Shown in pieces: positions 1 through 13,037 of a stretch of DNA of 64,000 bases (positions are counted from its first letter, which is position 1; the number at the start of each line of letters is the position of its first letter). The position numbers and the translations under genes are program-made. Under the pieces are notes generated by a model. That model was given only the letters and a program-made list of their open reading frames with translations. It searched no databases and was not told the DNA's origin. Source of the stretch: Prunella strophiata (Eukaryota > Chordata > Aves > Passeriformes > Prunellidae); NCBI GenBank assembly GCA_036583965.1, contig JAZBQD010000021.1:19363875-19427874 (forward strand), in the 5' to 3' direction.

Positions 1-292
1 TTCCTTCCCAAAATCCCATCTAAATCCACTCTTTGGCAGTGGGAGCCATCCCCTGTGTGCTGTCCCTCCATGCCTTGTCCCCAGTCCCTCTGCAGCTCTC
101 CTGGAGCCCCTTCAGGCCCTGAGCTCTCCCTGGAGTTTCTCCTCTCCAGGTGAGCACCCCCAGCCCTCCCAGGCTGGCTCCAGCCCTGCAGCCTCCTCTG
201 GGCTCATTCCAGAGTTCCTGACACTGGGAATCCCAGAGCTGGATGCAGCTCTGCAGGTGAGGGCTCTCAGGGGAGCACAGCAGGTCCTGCTC
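1..292 (-). mobile_element. CR1 LINE fragment, cut by the window start
   Basis: Shows the CR1 internal signature on the minus strand: CCTGGAGCCCCTTCAGGCCC, then CTTCTCCTCTCCAGGTGAGC-like sequence, then CCCAGAGCTGGATGCAGC. It is diverged and lacks its 3' tail within the window. Confidence 0.8.
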
Positions 293-2339
293 ATTTATAA
301 ATGTTGCCACCTGGGTCTTGGCTGCTTAAAAATCTCTTCTCTGAGTCTTATTTGCAGTGAAAATTTTGCAAGCCCCCAGTTCAGGTCCACAGATGTTTGT
401 GGCTGTCTTTACATGGAGAAATTGAACATTCCTCTTATGATCCTCACAACTGTTCCTCCTCCATGTAATTCCCAATTACAATTACATCAATCCCTGGGTT
501 TAGGAATAATGTCAGTTCATTACTTACTGCTTTCTTCTGCACATTCTGCTTTTTGGAGAGGTTTGTTCCTTTCAAAAGATTTCACTGGGTTCCTCTCACG
601 CTTCTGAAATGATTTTGTGCCACATGCTGAGCACCACAGGGATAAATCTGCTCACCAGACATTGCTGAGCCATCCAGACAATATTTAGTGGCATGAAGGT
701 TTGAATATGAAGATTTGAAAAGGTTAATTAAAAAAAAAATCTACCTCAGTACATTTATTTAAGAGAATTCAGGGCCCCCTGAGTTGTGATCACAGCTAAA
801 ATACACTGAATATTGACTGGAACTGTGAGTACTACAGGATTATAATGAGAATGTGTAAAATGGCTATTGAGAGGGGGAATGTGGTGAAGCAGCTGAAGGA
901 TGAGCAAATAACTTGCAGAAATCCTGGTGTCAACTGCTGCAACATCTGGTTTTGAAAAACACAGCCAGTGTTACGCAACATTTGTTGTTTATAGCAAACC
1001 CAGCGTCACTTTTCTGCAACTGCTCCTAACGTTTGGCATTTCCAAAGGATTCAAACCCCATCTCTTCCAGACATTCATTTTTCATCTCCAGCAATTCTAG
1101 CAGAATTGGATTACCCAGAGACATAAAACCAAGCTATTCCTGTTTTACTCTGTGGGTTAATAACAAACCTTAAATCACCCCTGGATTTTGTGGTGCTGAC
1201 AGTGCCACAACCTCTTCCTGCTCAAAGTCTGGGCTAAACTTGCCCAGTGAATAAAACCCATGAATTTATCCATGGAAAAGGATTGCAATTAGAAAAATGG
1301 ACCTTTAGGTAAAGATTTCTGCATTGATCTTGTAGGATGAGATCTGCTGTAGAGCAGGAAATGCAGCTCATGCCCTGCAGGACAGGCTTTAGGGACAACC
1401 AACTGGACAATTCCTTATATTACACAGAGAGCTCCAGGAATTTTCTCCCAGATAGCAAAAATACCATGAAAAACATCACCTGCCTAAAGAAATCTTGTTT
1501 AATTTATCAAGTTGTGTGTTTTTGTTCTGTGGCCTCTCACCTACTCTGTGTGTTGTTTAACTTCTGGTTGGTTTTATTGAAATAACCTTCCTAAACCTAC
1601 CCTGAAGCTTAACTTTATTCAATCAGTGCTACAGAACTCCAGAAGAAAAGATGCCATCCACCAGATATAAAGGGGAAAAAAAAAGAAATTTTTGTTTACT
1701 GCTTTTACTCTCAAAACCTCAAAGAGCTGACTCTACTCAGTATCCCAATAAATGAGTCCAGAAAACCCTTTGTACAGAATTAAGGACACATGATACTGAT
1801 GGCTTTTCAGGATGCTGAATTCAGCAAAACTCCCAACTTCCCAACCCAGGGGACACAAAAAGTTAAAAGTTTCTAATTCAGGAGATTCCCAGAGTATATT
1901 TGCACTGGCAAAGGGGCACACAAGGCTTTTTGCCATGGAGATTTATCCAGAAACATCTGGGAAATTCCAGCAGGTAGATGGAACAGCTGGATGAGATCCC
2001 CAGGAAAGGGGAGAGGAAAACAAAGGGGGTTGGAGAAGCTCCAGCAAGGCTGTGGCACCCTGTGGCACCCAGGACATTCTGGCATCATCCCTTAAGGGGT
2101 TTTTTAAATTATTATTATTATTTACTGCTTTCTTTAACCACAAGAAAAGCATTTTCCATGTAGTTTTGAAGTACATTTCATTGTATCCAGCATGGAAGGC
2201 TGAGCGTGGAATAGTCCAGCACTGAGGCACAGCCAGGAACCACAGCCAGGACAGCAGTGATGTCACCTTGTCTGCTCCTCCAAGCCTGCCCCACCAGCCA
2301 GGGAAACACAGCCAGGCAGCTTGCAGACATTTTATTCAC

Positions 2340-2460
2340 CTCTGATTTCCTATCTCTCCTATTTCCTGGGTTTTTTTCCTGTTTCTTGGGGCTTTTTCTC
2401 CTATTTCCTGGTGGGTTTTTTTCCTGTTTTTTCCTATTTTCATGTTTTCTTGTTTTCCAG
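2340..2460. repeat. T/C-rich imperfect tandem repeat
   Basis: The motif CCTATTTCCTGG followed by a T run and CCTGTTT recurs about two to three times with changed spacing. It is low-complexity pyrimidine sequence. Minus-strand lysine/arginine-rich frames across it are artefacts. Confidence 0.7.
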
Positions 2461-3165
2461 CTGGGGATTTTCACCCTTTTGGCTGATATTGGAGCATTTC
2501 TCATCTGCTCACTTCAGTGCTTCTGTGAAGGGATACACAATTCCCTCCCTATGCTCACAACCAGGTGTTAAATCCTCTGGATTTCTGGCCTCCCTCTCCA
2601 AAAAAGCAGGAGCTTGGATCTCCCCCTCTTCCCAAAATGTCAGCAGCTACACAAAGCAAAAGGCCAATTCCAACCCTTCAGGATTTGCCATTCCTGGCTG
2701 GTAAAGGTCAGGGTGAAACCTGCACTGGATGTGGGCAAGGGCAGAAGAGACATTTTGGGAAGCCACATCAATCAGATATTGATCTTTTTAAAATTCCCTC
2801 TTTACAACTTCTGCATCCCTCCTAATAAAAGGATTAGATAGATCAGTGCCTCAATCCAAACTGAGAATTTTGTGCTCCTCCTGAAAAAGTAAAGTAATTC
2901 AAGATAAATCAGGAATGTTGATTGTGGCCCAGCCCTTTTCCATAAAATCCAATATTTCACCACTCCATACCTAGAGGATTTCCTTTGATGAAATCCCTGG
3001 ATGCAGGATCAGTTTGGGTGGGATGTAGCATAGAAATGCCACTCTCCAGGAGGCAAAATCTGAGTCTCCTGAAAATGGGTTGAACATTTTGGTTTGTGGT
3101 ACTTGACCAAAAACAGCAGAAAGGCTGCAAGTTATTTTTAAATAATAATAATTAAAAAAACCTAT

Positions 3166-3190
3166 GAAAAAAAAAAAAAAAAAAGAAAGA
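3166..3190. repeat. Poly(A) run
   Basis: A run of about 18 A followed by GAAAGA. No SINE body is recognisable to its left. Confidence 0.7.
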
Positions 3191-4034
3191 TAACATAGGT
3201 AAAATCCTTTCTATAGGAGGCCATAATCATAAATGAGGCCTCTGAACTAAAAGATTTATTAGATTTTCATTCATGGAAAGAGGCAGCAAACACCATGACA
3301 AGCAACTGAGTTTGTGCTGAAAAAGTGGAACAAAAGGGAACTCATAAAATCCTTTCCACATCCCTGTTTACACAGAAGTGGGCAGAAATGCAGCACCACC
3401 ACTTTCACAAGGACATCTCCTCTTTGTGCTGAAGAAATGCTTCCAAAGCAGCATTACCCAATCCCTGCTGCCCAGCAGATGCCAAAATCTGGGAACAAAA
3501 TCCCACAGAGGCTCCCCACAAACCCACCAGGATTTATATTCCCATATATTCAGGCAGGAGGGAAGGAAAACAGAGAAAAGAATTTATTTGCTCCATGCAA
3601 AGCACATTCATGGCAACAAAAGACCAGAAATTAAAGGGGTTTGTGGAGTTTTTGTTTGGGTTTTTTGACTGCTCGTAAGTATCAGATTAAGAGAGGGGTT
3701 TTTTTTTTTTGGCTGTTTTGCAGAAAATTTCCTGCTTTCACTTTTTACATCTTTCTAAAGCTTTTATCCAGGCTATGGTAAAAATTCAGGATACCCTCTT
3801 GTTCCCAGCACACACACTGATCCTCTTCTGCACAAACACACAGACTAAGTTTTCTCAATCACTAAATTTGATTTCCTGTCTTCTTCTTCTCAAAACTTCA
3901 ATTATTCTTTTACTGGAATAATGGAGGCCTGAGGAAAACCTGCAGAATCAAACAATAGGGTTTGAGTCTGGAGGATGAGAACTGAGATCTAAATATGATC
4001 AGCACCTTTAGGGTGCCAAGAACTTGGTGTTGGT

Positions 4035-4175
4035 GCTATCCCAGGATCACTGAGGTTGGAAAAGAGCTCCAAGGCCACCAAACCCAACCTGTGACAGATC
4101 CCACCTTGTCACCAGCCCAGTGATTCCCTGGACACCTCCAGGGATGGCGACTGTCCCAGGAGCTCAGATCAGGTC
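4035..4175 (-). mobile_element. CR1-type LINE 3' fragment
   Basis: Contains GGATCACTGAGGTTGGAAAA, AGCTCCAAGGCCACCAAACC and the later CCTCCAGGGATGGCGACT. This is the 3'-end signature of the CR1 subgroup with a 'GAGGTTGGAAAAG' tail, on the minus strand. Confidence 0.65.
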
Positions 4176-7100
4176 ACACTTGTGTTTATTTACTAAAACT
4201 CCTTTAACAAACCACAGAATGACAAGATTATATTCTAATAGATATTCTAATAGGTATGAGAAGATTCTAACAGATCTTCTAATATTATCTTCCAATGATC
4301 TGCTCTGTCACTAAAGCCAAGAAAGAGCTGGCCCTGCTGAGCTATCCCTGAGGTCATTTCAGAGGAAGATTTCCCTGGAAGAGCATCCCAAAGCCTCACT
4401 TCAAACTCCCAACCCTGCACCCAGCAGGCTCTGAATCCTGCATATCTGGAGAGGATGGCACTGAATCCATTCAACTTGAACTCTGCTCTATTCCAGAGGC
4501 AGAAAAACACACCTTGGTGTGTTCCATGACACATTAACTCCTGCACAAACCTCCCCAGAGATCTCTGATCTGCATCAGCTGATGGGCCAGAGTCCAGAGC
4601 AGGAGGACAGGAGCTGCTCTGGGCTGTGGGAGGGCTGCAGGTACAGAGACTGCTGCTGGGGAGGCAAAAAACCACCAAACACACCCTCACATGGAACTGC
4701 AGCAAACAATTAAAGGCATAATTAACTTAATTGACAAGCCATGAGCTTGTCTGTGGAGATACCAGAGGGGAAAATGCTCCCACTCAACAGCAGTAGGAAG
4801 TGTTTCAAATATTCCCTTAAAATGAATGGAAAACAGGCAAAGAAACAAAGGTTTCTTTTGGAAAATCATCTTATTTTGCTTCTTCCTAGAAAAGTCAAAT
4901 GTAGGAATAGATGGAGCAATTCTCTCTACAGATCATTATCACGTGAAAATGACCTTTTGTTATTATATTAGTGACATCTGACCTCTCCAGAAGGATAATT
5001 TATAGATATTTACCTGTTTTCACATCCTGCAGTGGTTATGGATGGAGAAAACACCATGTGAAGAGGCCTAATTAGGACACTGAAGTGATCCCAAATACTT
5101 TCTGCAAATATAAAGCTGCTGCTTGTTAAGAAATACTTAAATTGAATGTTTAGATTGAAAAAAAAATAAATATTTAAATTTAAAATTGAAGTTCTACAGA
5201 AAAGGGAAGATCCAATTCAAGCTGGACTCATTTGGACCCTGCTCAGCCTCATAACAACATCCACCATCCAGTTTTCTGCTGCTATCCCTTAAAACTAAAA
5301 GTGGATGAGCAGACAACAGTTTTTCCATGGAAAAGGAAGATGCAGCTGGGAATAAACTTGTAAGCAAACAGAACAGTTTCACTAGTTAGCAAGAAAGTCT
5401 TCTGGCTGGCTGCTCCTCAACAGGAAAACCCTGGAAATTAAAGTTTCATGGACATAATGAAAAATTTGTCAGCAGAGGACAAGCTCTCAGATCTGGCATT
5501 TTCCTCTGTGAAAAATAAAGGTTCTTACAATATACAGAATATTTAAGATCCAAACCAACATGTCCCTCCACCATGAGCTCAGGTGACAAATCAATGCTGC
5601 TTTAATTGAAGAGCAAGGCTGGAGCCTATGAAGTGCAATATTCCACAGGAAATAATTACCCAGCTCTTTTAAAAACCAAGGCCATGAGCTGAGTTTTGGC
5701 AGCCCAGAGGAAGCAATAACAGGCTGGGATTGTATCACTCACCCCAATCAAACCAGGAGTTCTCATGTCCCTGCTATTTCCTCACTTTGGCTGATTTAAG
5801 CTGCCAACTAAGTGACCTTCTTATGTTTCTCCAAAACAGATATTTAAAATTAAAAAAAGTCTATATAGCTCAGCTTTTAACTGAATTCATGCATTTTTGG
5901 AGTAATCCTGAATGATCCTGTCAGCACTTCAGCCAACCACAAAAGTCAATCAACCTAAAGATGTGTTGTGCAACTTCCCTGGATTCAAAAGCTTCCCAAA
6001 ACCCCAAAGTGCCTGTGCTGGAGGCTGGAGAAAACTCTCCATCTGGACAGAAAAATGTAAAACCCTGAAGAACCATTCAGCTGCTCTGAAATAACACTGA
6101 GATGGCTTCAAACATGTTTTGAAGGGTTTTCTGCCCAAATCCTCGAGGCCAGGAGCACTTTCCATCCCTGTTCCCCCCTGCCATGGCCACTGAGCACACA
6201 ACTGCCTGGTGAATTGTCTTTTTTTTGTTTTCTTTTCTGAAGCCAGAAGAAGCTTTTGCAGAATAAAGCACCCAGAAAGGGCTGCTGGATTGGCCAGATT
6301 TGTGAAACAGATCCTAAATTTGAGCACCAACACATTTTGGGCAGGTGCTGGGCTTGGGAACATCCCCCAGGATCTGCTGCTGAAATGTGCAATGGTGCTC
6401 TGGGTGCAAAAAGTTGTGTACAGAGCCAGAAAAGGCTGGAGGAGTTTGACATCAGGGACAAGCCAGCAATATATTCCTTAATTCCAACAGTTCTACCCAA
6501 GCAGAGCTGCAGCTCTTTGGGATATCAGGCAGAAGGCAGGGAAAAAGGAATCCTGAAGGATGGGATTTGATACCATGGCATTTTCAAGCATGATTTTAGG
6601 TAAATATGTGCAACACTGAAGGTTTAAAGGTATTCTACAACAGATTCAGAGAGATCAGTCACAGTGAGGTTCAACATGTGCTCAGGTTTTGTGCCTTGTG
6701 GGCTGCATTTTTAAAGTGCTCCAGGAATTCCATTTGCACACTGTATTTACTGCCTAATCCCACTTGGAACTGCAGCTAATCAACTATTTGCATACAAGTG
6801 AGAAGTGTAAGTTTTGGATGCAGCTCTGGACCTCATTTGTTCAGTGACTCATTTTCCTTCTCCCAGTTAGCTCAGAAACATGGAAAAGAATTCCTGCAAA
6901 AGTGAGCAAACCCCCAAACTCTGGGGTGAAGGGCAGCTCCAGTAACCATTAACATCCAGCCTTGTACAGGCAATTTAAATAAGCAGGCTGCCTGTGTTGA
7001 ATTTATCTAACAAAAACATCTCTGAAATCAAGAGAAATGTTCAACTTTGGATATAAATAATTTTACTTTCTGGGTAAGCAAGATGGAGTTGTATATTTAG

Positions 7101-10100
7101 TCTGGTTTTATCTGATGGAGTGCTTATTTTATTTACTATTCTTAGAGCACTTTTAAACAAAATGTTGGCTTTGTTTCTCATTCTTAAGAGGAGCTTTGCT
7201 CATCATAGAGAAATCTCCTGCTTTTCCCCAGAAAGGATTTTCTCTGGCACATAAAATTCCCTGAGCCCCCTCAAACCCAAGGTGAGCCTCATGATTAATT
7301 CTGATTTGAAAGCTGTATTCACCTACAAAATTACACATGCAAAGTCACTTTTCCATGGAAAAACTGACAGAAAACTTTCATTCTTTTTGCTAAAGTGCAG
7401 CAAAGCCCAGAAATCCAGACTTCCCTAAATCCCAAATATCACAGAGGAACCAACCCAGCTCAGCTGAAGGCTTTGAAGTTTGAGGTCTGCACAGAGCAGC
7501 TGCTTACCCTGAGCTCAGAGAGAGGATTCCAACCTCAGAAAGGAAACCAGAACAGGCAAAAAGTGACACATTCAGGTGGTCACCACAGCTGGGGACCTGA
7601 CCTAGGGTTTGCTTTGAAGTTTGGAGCAGTGTCCTAAATACCAGTGGACAAACTGAGTCTCACAGCAAGACCCAGGTGAAACACAAAGCACCTTTGGGTG
7701 CAGCTTGAATTAACCACAAACCACCTTGGCTGGAGGTGAGCAAAATGGCACTTGTTATAAAGCTGTTACTACCCATTAGCTTTTCCTCCACCACCTAAAA
7801 TTTTATTCACTTCATGACTGAATAAAGATTTTAAGACCACTCAGCTAATCATAATCTTTGCTGCTCTATTAAAACACCCCACACGAACCCAACCCCAACT
7901 GCATCTGACGAGGATTTGCCCGGCAGGATTTCAACTTTGAGTCCCCCAAGGCAGGAGCTGAGTGCTCCATATATAAATATACATTTCTCCCCAGCACAGG
8001 GGGGTTTGTTTTGCAGCCTGAGGGTGCAGTTTGTAACCATATATCGGCATGGCTGGAGCCCAGAGGGAGGGGATGAGGCTGCAGCTGCTCAGCCAACGTG
8101 CCCTGGCTCGAAGGGCATCTGGTGCTAAAACACCACAGCCCTGGGATATCAGATGGCTCCAAGGATTCCTGCCCCTACCCAAAGGAGTTAAGGGATTCCA
8201 AGTGCAGAGAAATGCAGCATTTCAGTCTCCAAGGCAGATGAAGTGAGCAGCTTGCCTGGTTTGGAAGGGCTGCTCCAGGCCAGCAGGGTTTAATGCTCCT
8301 GTAAATAAGCACGTGCTGTTTGCTGCATTTTTTGAGACCAGGCTCAGCACTGGAAACTCATGACTAAGGCTGCAATAACAAGGAGGAGCAGCAAGGACAA
8401 AGTCATTTTATAGCAGCTTCAATTTTTATTTTCTAAGGAATTATAGCCTTGTTAACAACAACAAAAAAAATTCTCTTAGCACGCTATGTAAAAACACCAG
8501 ACGAGGGGACTCATGTGGAATAGAAAATCCTTGAGTACAGACAGTCTTGCCAAGAGCCACAAATGCATTCAAGTGCTCAGCTCAGTGAGGAACAAATATC
8601 CCTGCACAGCCACTTCTGTGAGGTTCCCTTTTTGTGGCAATTTTCATGTCTCTGTTCTCAGGCTTTAATATTCTTGTTCCCTTTTCTACTTTTGTACAAC
8701 TCATTGTTCCTTCTTTCTGGATCCCAGACAAGATTTGACCAGTGATTCAAAGAGGCAGAAGGAAGTTCTAATTCAGCAGTTAAACTGATTTGGAGACACC
8801 ACACAGTTACTGGATAACTGTAACACATCTATGAAGCAAACACAGGAGGGAAAAGCCCAAAGTAGATGTTATGGATATTTGCCAGGGCAATGAGAATGCC
8901 CAGAAACTGAGCTAAAAAGAATGGAAAAAACACCAGACCCCATCCATTTAAAAATTCCAAGCCCTGAAGCTCTGAATCTCCAGACTCACCAGCAGATCCT
9001 TTAGCAGGGCCTACAGAATGAAACAAACACCACTTCTAGCAAAAATTAATGTTTAAAGCTCCAGGTCCCCACCTTCTTTTGCAATAGTTGGATATCCAGT
9101 AAAACCCTGAACTCCTTAGTAACAGGGACAGGGAGAAATATAAACTAGGAGCTCTCCAAGCCACTAAGACCTATTTCATACCTGCTGTTTTTGCAGACAA
9201 ATTCACTTATTACACTTTTCCTTGGGCCTCTTCACAAGAACTGATCGTAAACAACTCTGCTGGAATGATACACCTGGAATAATTCACCCCCAGGAGTGGA
9301 AAACATAATAGGGAGAAACTCCAAAGGCTCTGTTGTGTTTTCTGCCATTTCCTTTCAGCTGGGGATATTAATGATGTAATTTTAGCAGGGCTGCCCCTCT
9401 GAGTGATGGTTAAAAATAGCACCCACACCCTCCACTGATGAAATGCATCCACTCCAGGCAGGGAAGTCATGCAGCACAGCAAGCCCTCTCCTTTTTTCAG
9501 GGGGAAATAAAAGAACAAGCCAGAAAGCAAACGAAATATTAACCTTTTAGCTTAGCATTTCTGTGCACCCAAGAAAGAAAATTTACTTTAATCAAAAGCA
9601 TTGTCTTGCATAATTACAGCCTGTGACTCCCCAGCTGAAAAGAACAAGAGAAAATGAAATTAGAAATGAAAATTCAAAGCACCTAAACAATGCCAAAGTT
9701 GACTATTTGTCTCTTCTACTTGTGTGGCACAAAGGAACAGATCAAACCCACAATTCCATGGAATGTCCTAGGGAGCACAAGGGACCAGGTCCATAGGGTT
9801 TGGGGCAGTAGCACCCCTCAAACTTCTCCCACTGTCTGCAATGCACAAATGAGATTTCATTCTCATTTTGGTCCCTAAAACCAATCCAAGGACAGCTCCA
9901 GATGCTTCCCTTCCCCAGCAGCTTTCCAGTCTCTCCATGCAGGGCCCAGGACCAGGCTCTGCTCTGGCTTTTTCCAACAGACGCTGTTCATCACAACTAC
10001 ATTAAGCTGTCATTAAACATGAGAACACAACTTCCTTTAAACAACCCCAAAATAACAGAATTAATGGACAGAATTCCACTGCTTTGACTCTTCTCACATT

Positions 10101-10107
10101 TGTTCTT

Positions 10108-10430
10108 TCATATCATGGAATGGTTTGGGTGGGAAAGGACCTTAAAGCCCATCCAGTGCCACCCCTGCCATGGCAGGGACACCTTCCACCATCCCAGGGT
10201 GCTCCAAGCCCTGTCCAGCCTGGCCTTGGGCACTGCCAGGGATCCAGGGGCAGCCACAGCTGCTCTGTGCACCCTGTGCCAGGGCCTCAGCACCCTCAGA
10301 GCCAAGAATTCCTTCCTAATATCCATCCCAAACCAACTCTCCTTCAGTTTGAAGCCATTCCCCCTTGTCCTGTCACTCCAGTTCCTGATGAAGAGTCCCT
10401 CCCCAGCTTCATGGCAGGCTGAACAACCCC
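10108..10430 (-). mobile_element. CR1 LINE fragment
   Basis: A clear CR1 3' region on the minus strand, from ATCATGGAATGGTTTGGGTG through GGGACACCTTCCACCATCCC to CCATTCCCCCTTGTCCTGTC and a CAGGCTGAACAACCCC end. It is well preserved compared with other copies here. Confidence 0.9.
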
Positions 10431-12187
10431 AATTTCATTTATTTATTATTTCCAATTCCCAAGATCACCCATTTCTCCAGTATTTGGTATCTTTTCCCTG
10501 CTGCAGTCTGATTCTTTCCAAAATCACAGCCTCCCATGTCTGCAGAGAAAAGCCCCCAGTGAGAATTCTAATGCTGACATCAAAGGCAAGCAAGAAACCT
10601 CAGATTTATTTTAAATACCCAGAAATTTGCAGGTCTGGACCCTAAAACTATGTGAGAGATGACACCATTTTTAACTTGTATATTCAGATACCTCTAAAAA
10701 CTCCAGCTACCTATTGAGAAAATTATTGTACTTTAAGCCTATTACCCTCAGCTTTTGGAGGCAAGAATTCATCTAAATGGAAAGGTAGATGGAAATGAAA
10801 AATGTACTTTGGAAAATGGGGGGATTTAGGAATAAACTGTTAAGAGAAGGAACATTTACCAGCTAACAACTAACCAGCTGTAAAAGCTTCCTGAGCATGA
10901 CATGCACCAGAAAATTGCCATTTAGTCATTAGTACAGTGGTGACAGTATGTAAAATGGGCAGGGATGTGCAGGATTTCTAGGAATACATGTGAATCACTC
11001 CTATTTTCTTCTCTAAAGTGCCAATTTTTATCCAATTTTGTTTAAGGGCTATGTGGGCCTAGATAGGATAAGCAAGCCATTTATTTTAAATTCTTTCCTA
11101 AGTTCTTGCATGGCCCTGTTTAAGATGGCAGCAAAATGGGCTATTTCAGAAATCCCCAGATGTTGCAGGGTGCTGAGTTCTGAAGGAACAGCTGAGCATT
11201 TCTGAGCATTTCTCACATCCCTCTCTCAATCTGCAGGCAGCAGACACAGCAATGTCCAGCCCCACTGAGCCATTTCTCTTCAGCTTGCAGCAGGAATTTG
11301 CCAGGAGGCAAAAATCAGCAGTTAAAATTCACCTTCTTGGGGGTTTTTGGTTTTTTTTTTTTCTCAGTCTTGAATTACATATTTGTTATCCTTCAGTAAT
11401 TTCTTAAATTTTAAATTTCATCTCCTGCTTTTAATTAAGGATTTTCAGTAAAAATGCAGGTTTAAGCATTAGTTCCACCACAGGAAAAGCTCTCCCAACA
11501 CCTTTTTTCTGCCTCAGAAGATGGGTTGTATGAAGCCATTACCATTAAGATCTGAGAAAAACTGTTTTTCACCATTTAATGCAATTTTAATTAAAAGCTG
11601 AAGTTGCTTTGTTGTTTCCATTATGGGAAGAAGGTCATGCTGCTGCTTCCAGAGCTGCTGAGGTAATGACCATTAATTTCACCTTCATTAACAACTCCTG
11701 TGCCACTGAAGGAACTTCCAGGACTCCAAAGACATGGAAATGGGAGAATCCTTCTAGGAATGCACATCCTATGTGTGGCCTCCTGAGAAAATCATGGAAA
11801 AAGGCAAATAACATTAAATATGAATTTATAATCTCACAGTAGATATTGATGACTACACTGTCCTTACCCAAGATGAGGAATGTGCCTGAGGATTGCATTA
11901 AGAGAGGTAAAATCCTTGGCACAGCTGGATTTACCAGCATCCTATTCTTAGAATTTACATTTTTCTGAGTAGCTTGATTAAATTAATTATAAACAAAATT
12001 ATCATCCAGCTCCCACTGAAGCCAAACTAAATGGCCAAACTACTCCAAATTAAGTGTTCTTTGTCAAATCCTATTGTAGCAGAAAACTGCTCATTTCCTA
12101 CTGTTTAATAAGGAAATTGTATTGCCCAGCACACAAATCTTTATTTTTAACACAAGGATAAATAAAAGCAAGATGAGTGATGGGGCT

Positions 12188-12280
12188 CTGAGCAACCTGG
12201 GCTAGTGGAAGGTAGCAAGGGTAGAATGAGAGGAGCTTTAAGGTCTCCTCCAACACAAACTCTGGGATTTTATGGATTAG
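12188..12280 (+). mobile_element. CR1 LINE 3' tail
   Basis: Shows GAGCAACCTGGGCTAGTGGA and GGAGCTTTAAGGTCTCCTCC, the plus-strand form of the CR1 3' end. About 90 bases, with the middle partly decayed. Confidence 0.7.
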
Positions 12281-12895
12281 CCAGGGAGCAAAACAAAGCC
12301 TTATTTCCCACAGATCCAGGCTGTACCTCAACTGTTCTCACTTCTCCTGGAGGAAGCATGAATGAGTCTCTTTCTATGCAGACACCACTGTAAATAAAAT
12401 CTCTAAATAGCTTTGTCAAATTTGAATGAATTTAATCAACAGGCTCAGCAGTTAATTAGGTAGGGACCAAGCAGAGTGATTCCACCTCCTCACTGAGGAA
12501 AAACAGGCAAGGAAGTCCAAACAAAAGTTAGAAAATCACTCAGCAGCTTCAGGATAAGCCCCTCAGGTTAAATGCTTGATATCCATTATTTTAGGGGAAT
12601 ATGGGATCAAGGCAGATGGTGCAGACACAGCTAAAAGTGCTCAGAGGAAATGAAAGAATGCTCTGTGAGATGAACTCCAAAAGAGCCACAGGTAAACACA
12701 CAGAGCACCACGTTCCACTGCAGCTCTTGGTGTGCTGGGACCCTCCCTGTGGAGCACAAAGGGAAGGAATGGGGGCCATGGACCCCAAACCCAGCCAGGA
12801 GCAGTTTGTGACAGAGCAGGCAGCCAGGAGCCACCTTCCCATCCAGCCAGAGCATCTGTGCTGCCTCCTCTCCCTTTCCATCCTATCACAGCAAT

Positions 12896-13037
12896 CCCAG
12901 ATCTCCCCTGAGAAGGATCATTACAGGGAAAAGGAGGCAATGAGGGTGACAAAGAAATTCTGATTCCCAGATCTCTCCTGACAAGGATCATTACAGGGAA
13001 AAGGAGGCAATGAGGGTGACAAAGAAATCCTGATTCC
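12896..13037. repeat. Recent 70-bp tandem duplication
   Basis: Two adjacent 70-base copies (12896-12965 and 12966-13035, plus TT/CC edge bases) beginning CCCAGATCTC differ at only about three positions. The sequence is not a repeat family I recognise. Confidence 0.95.
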
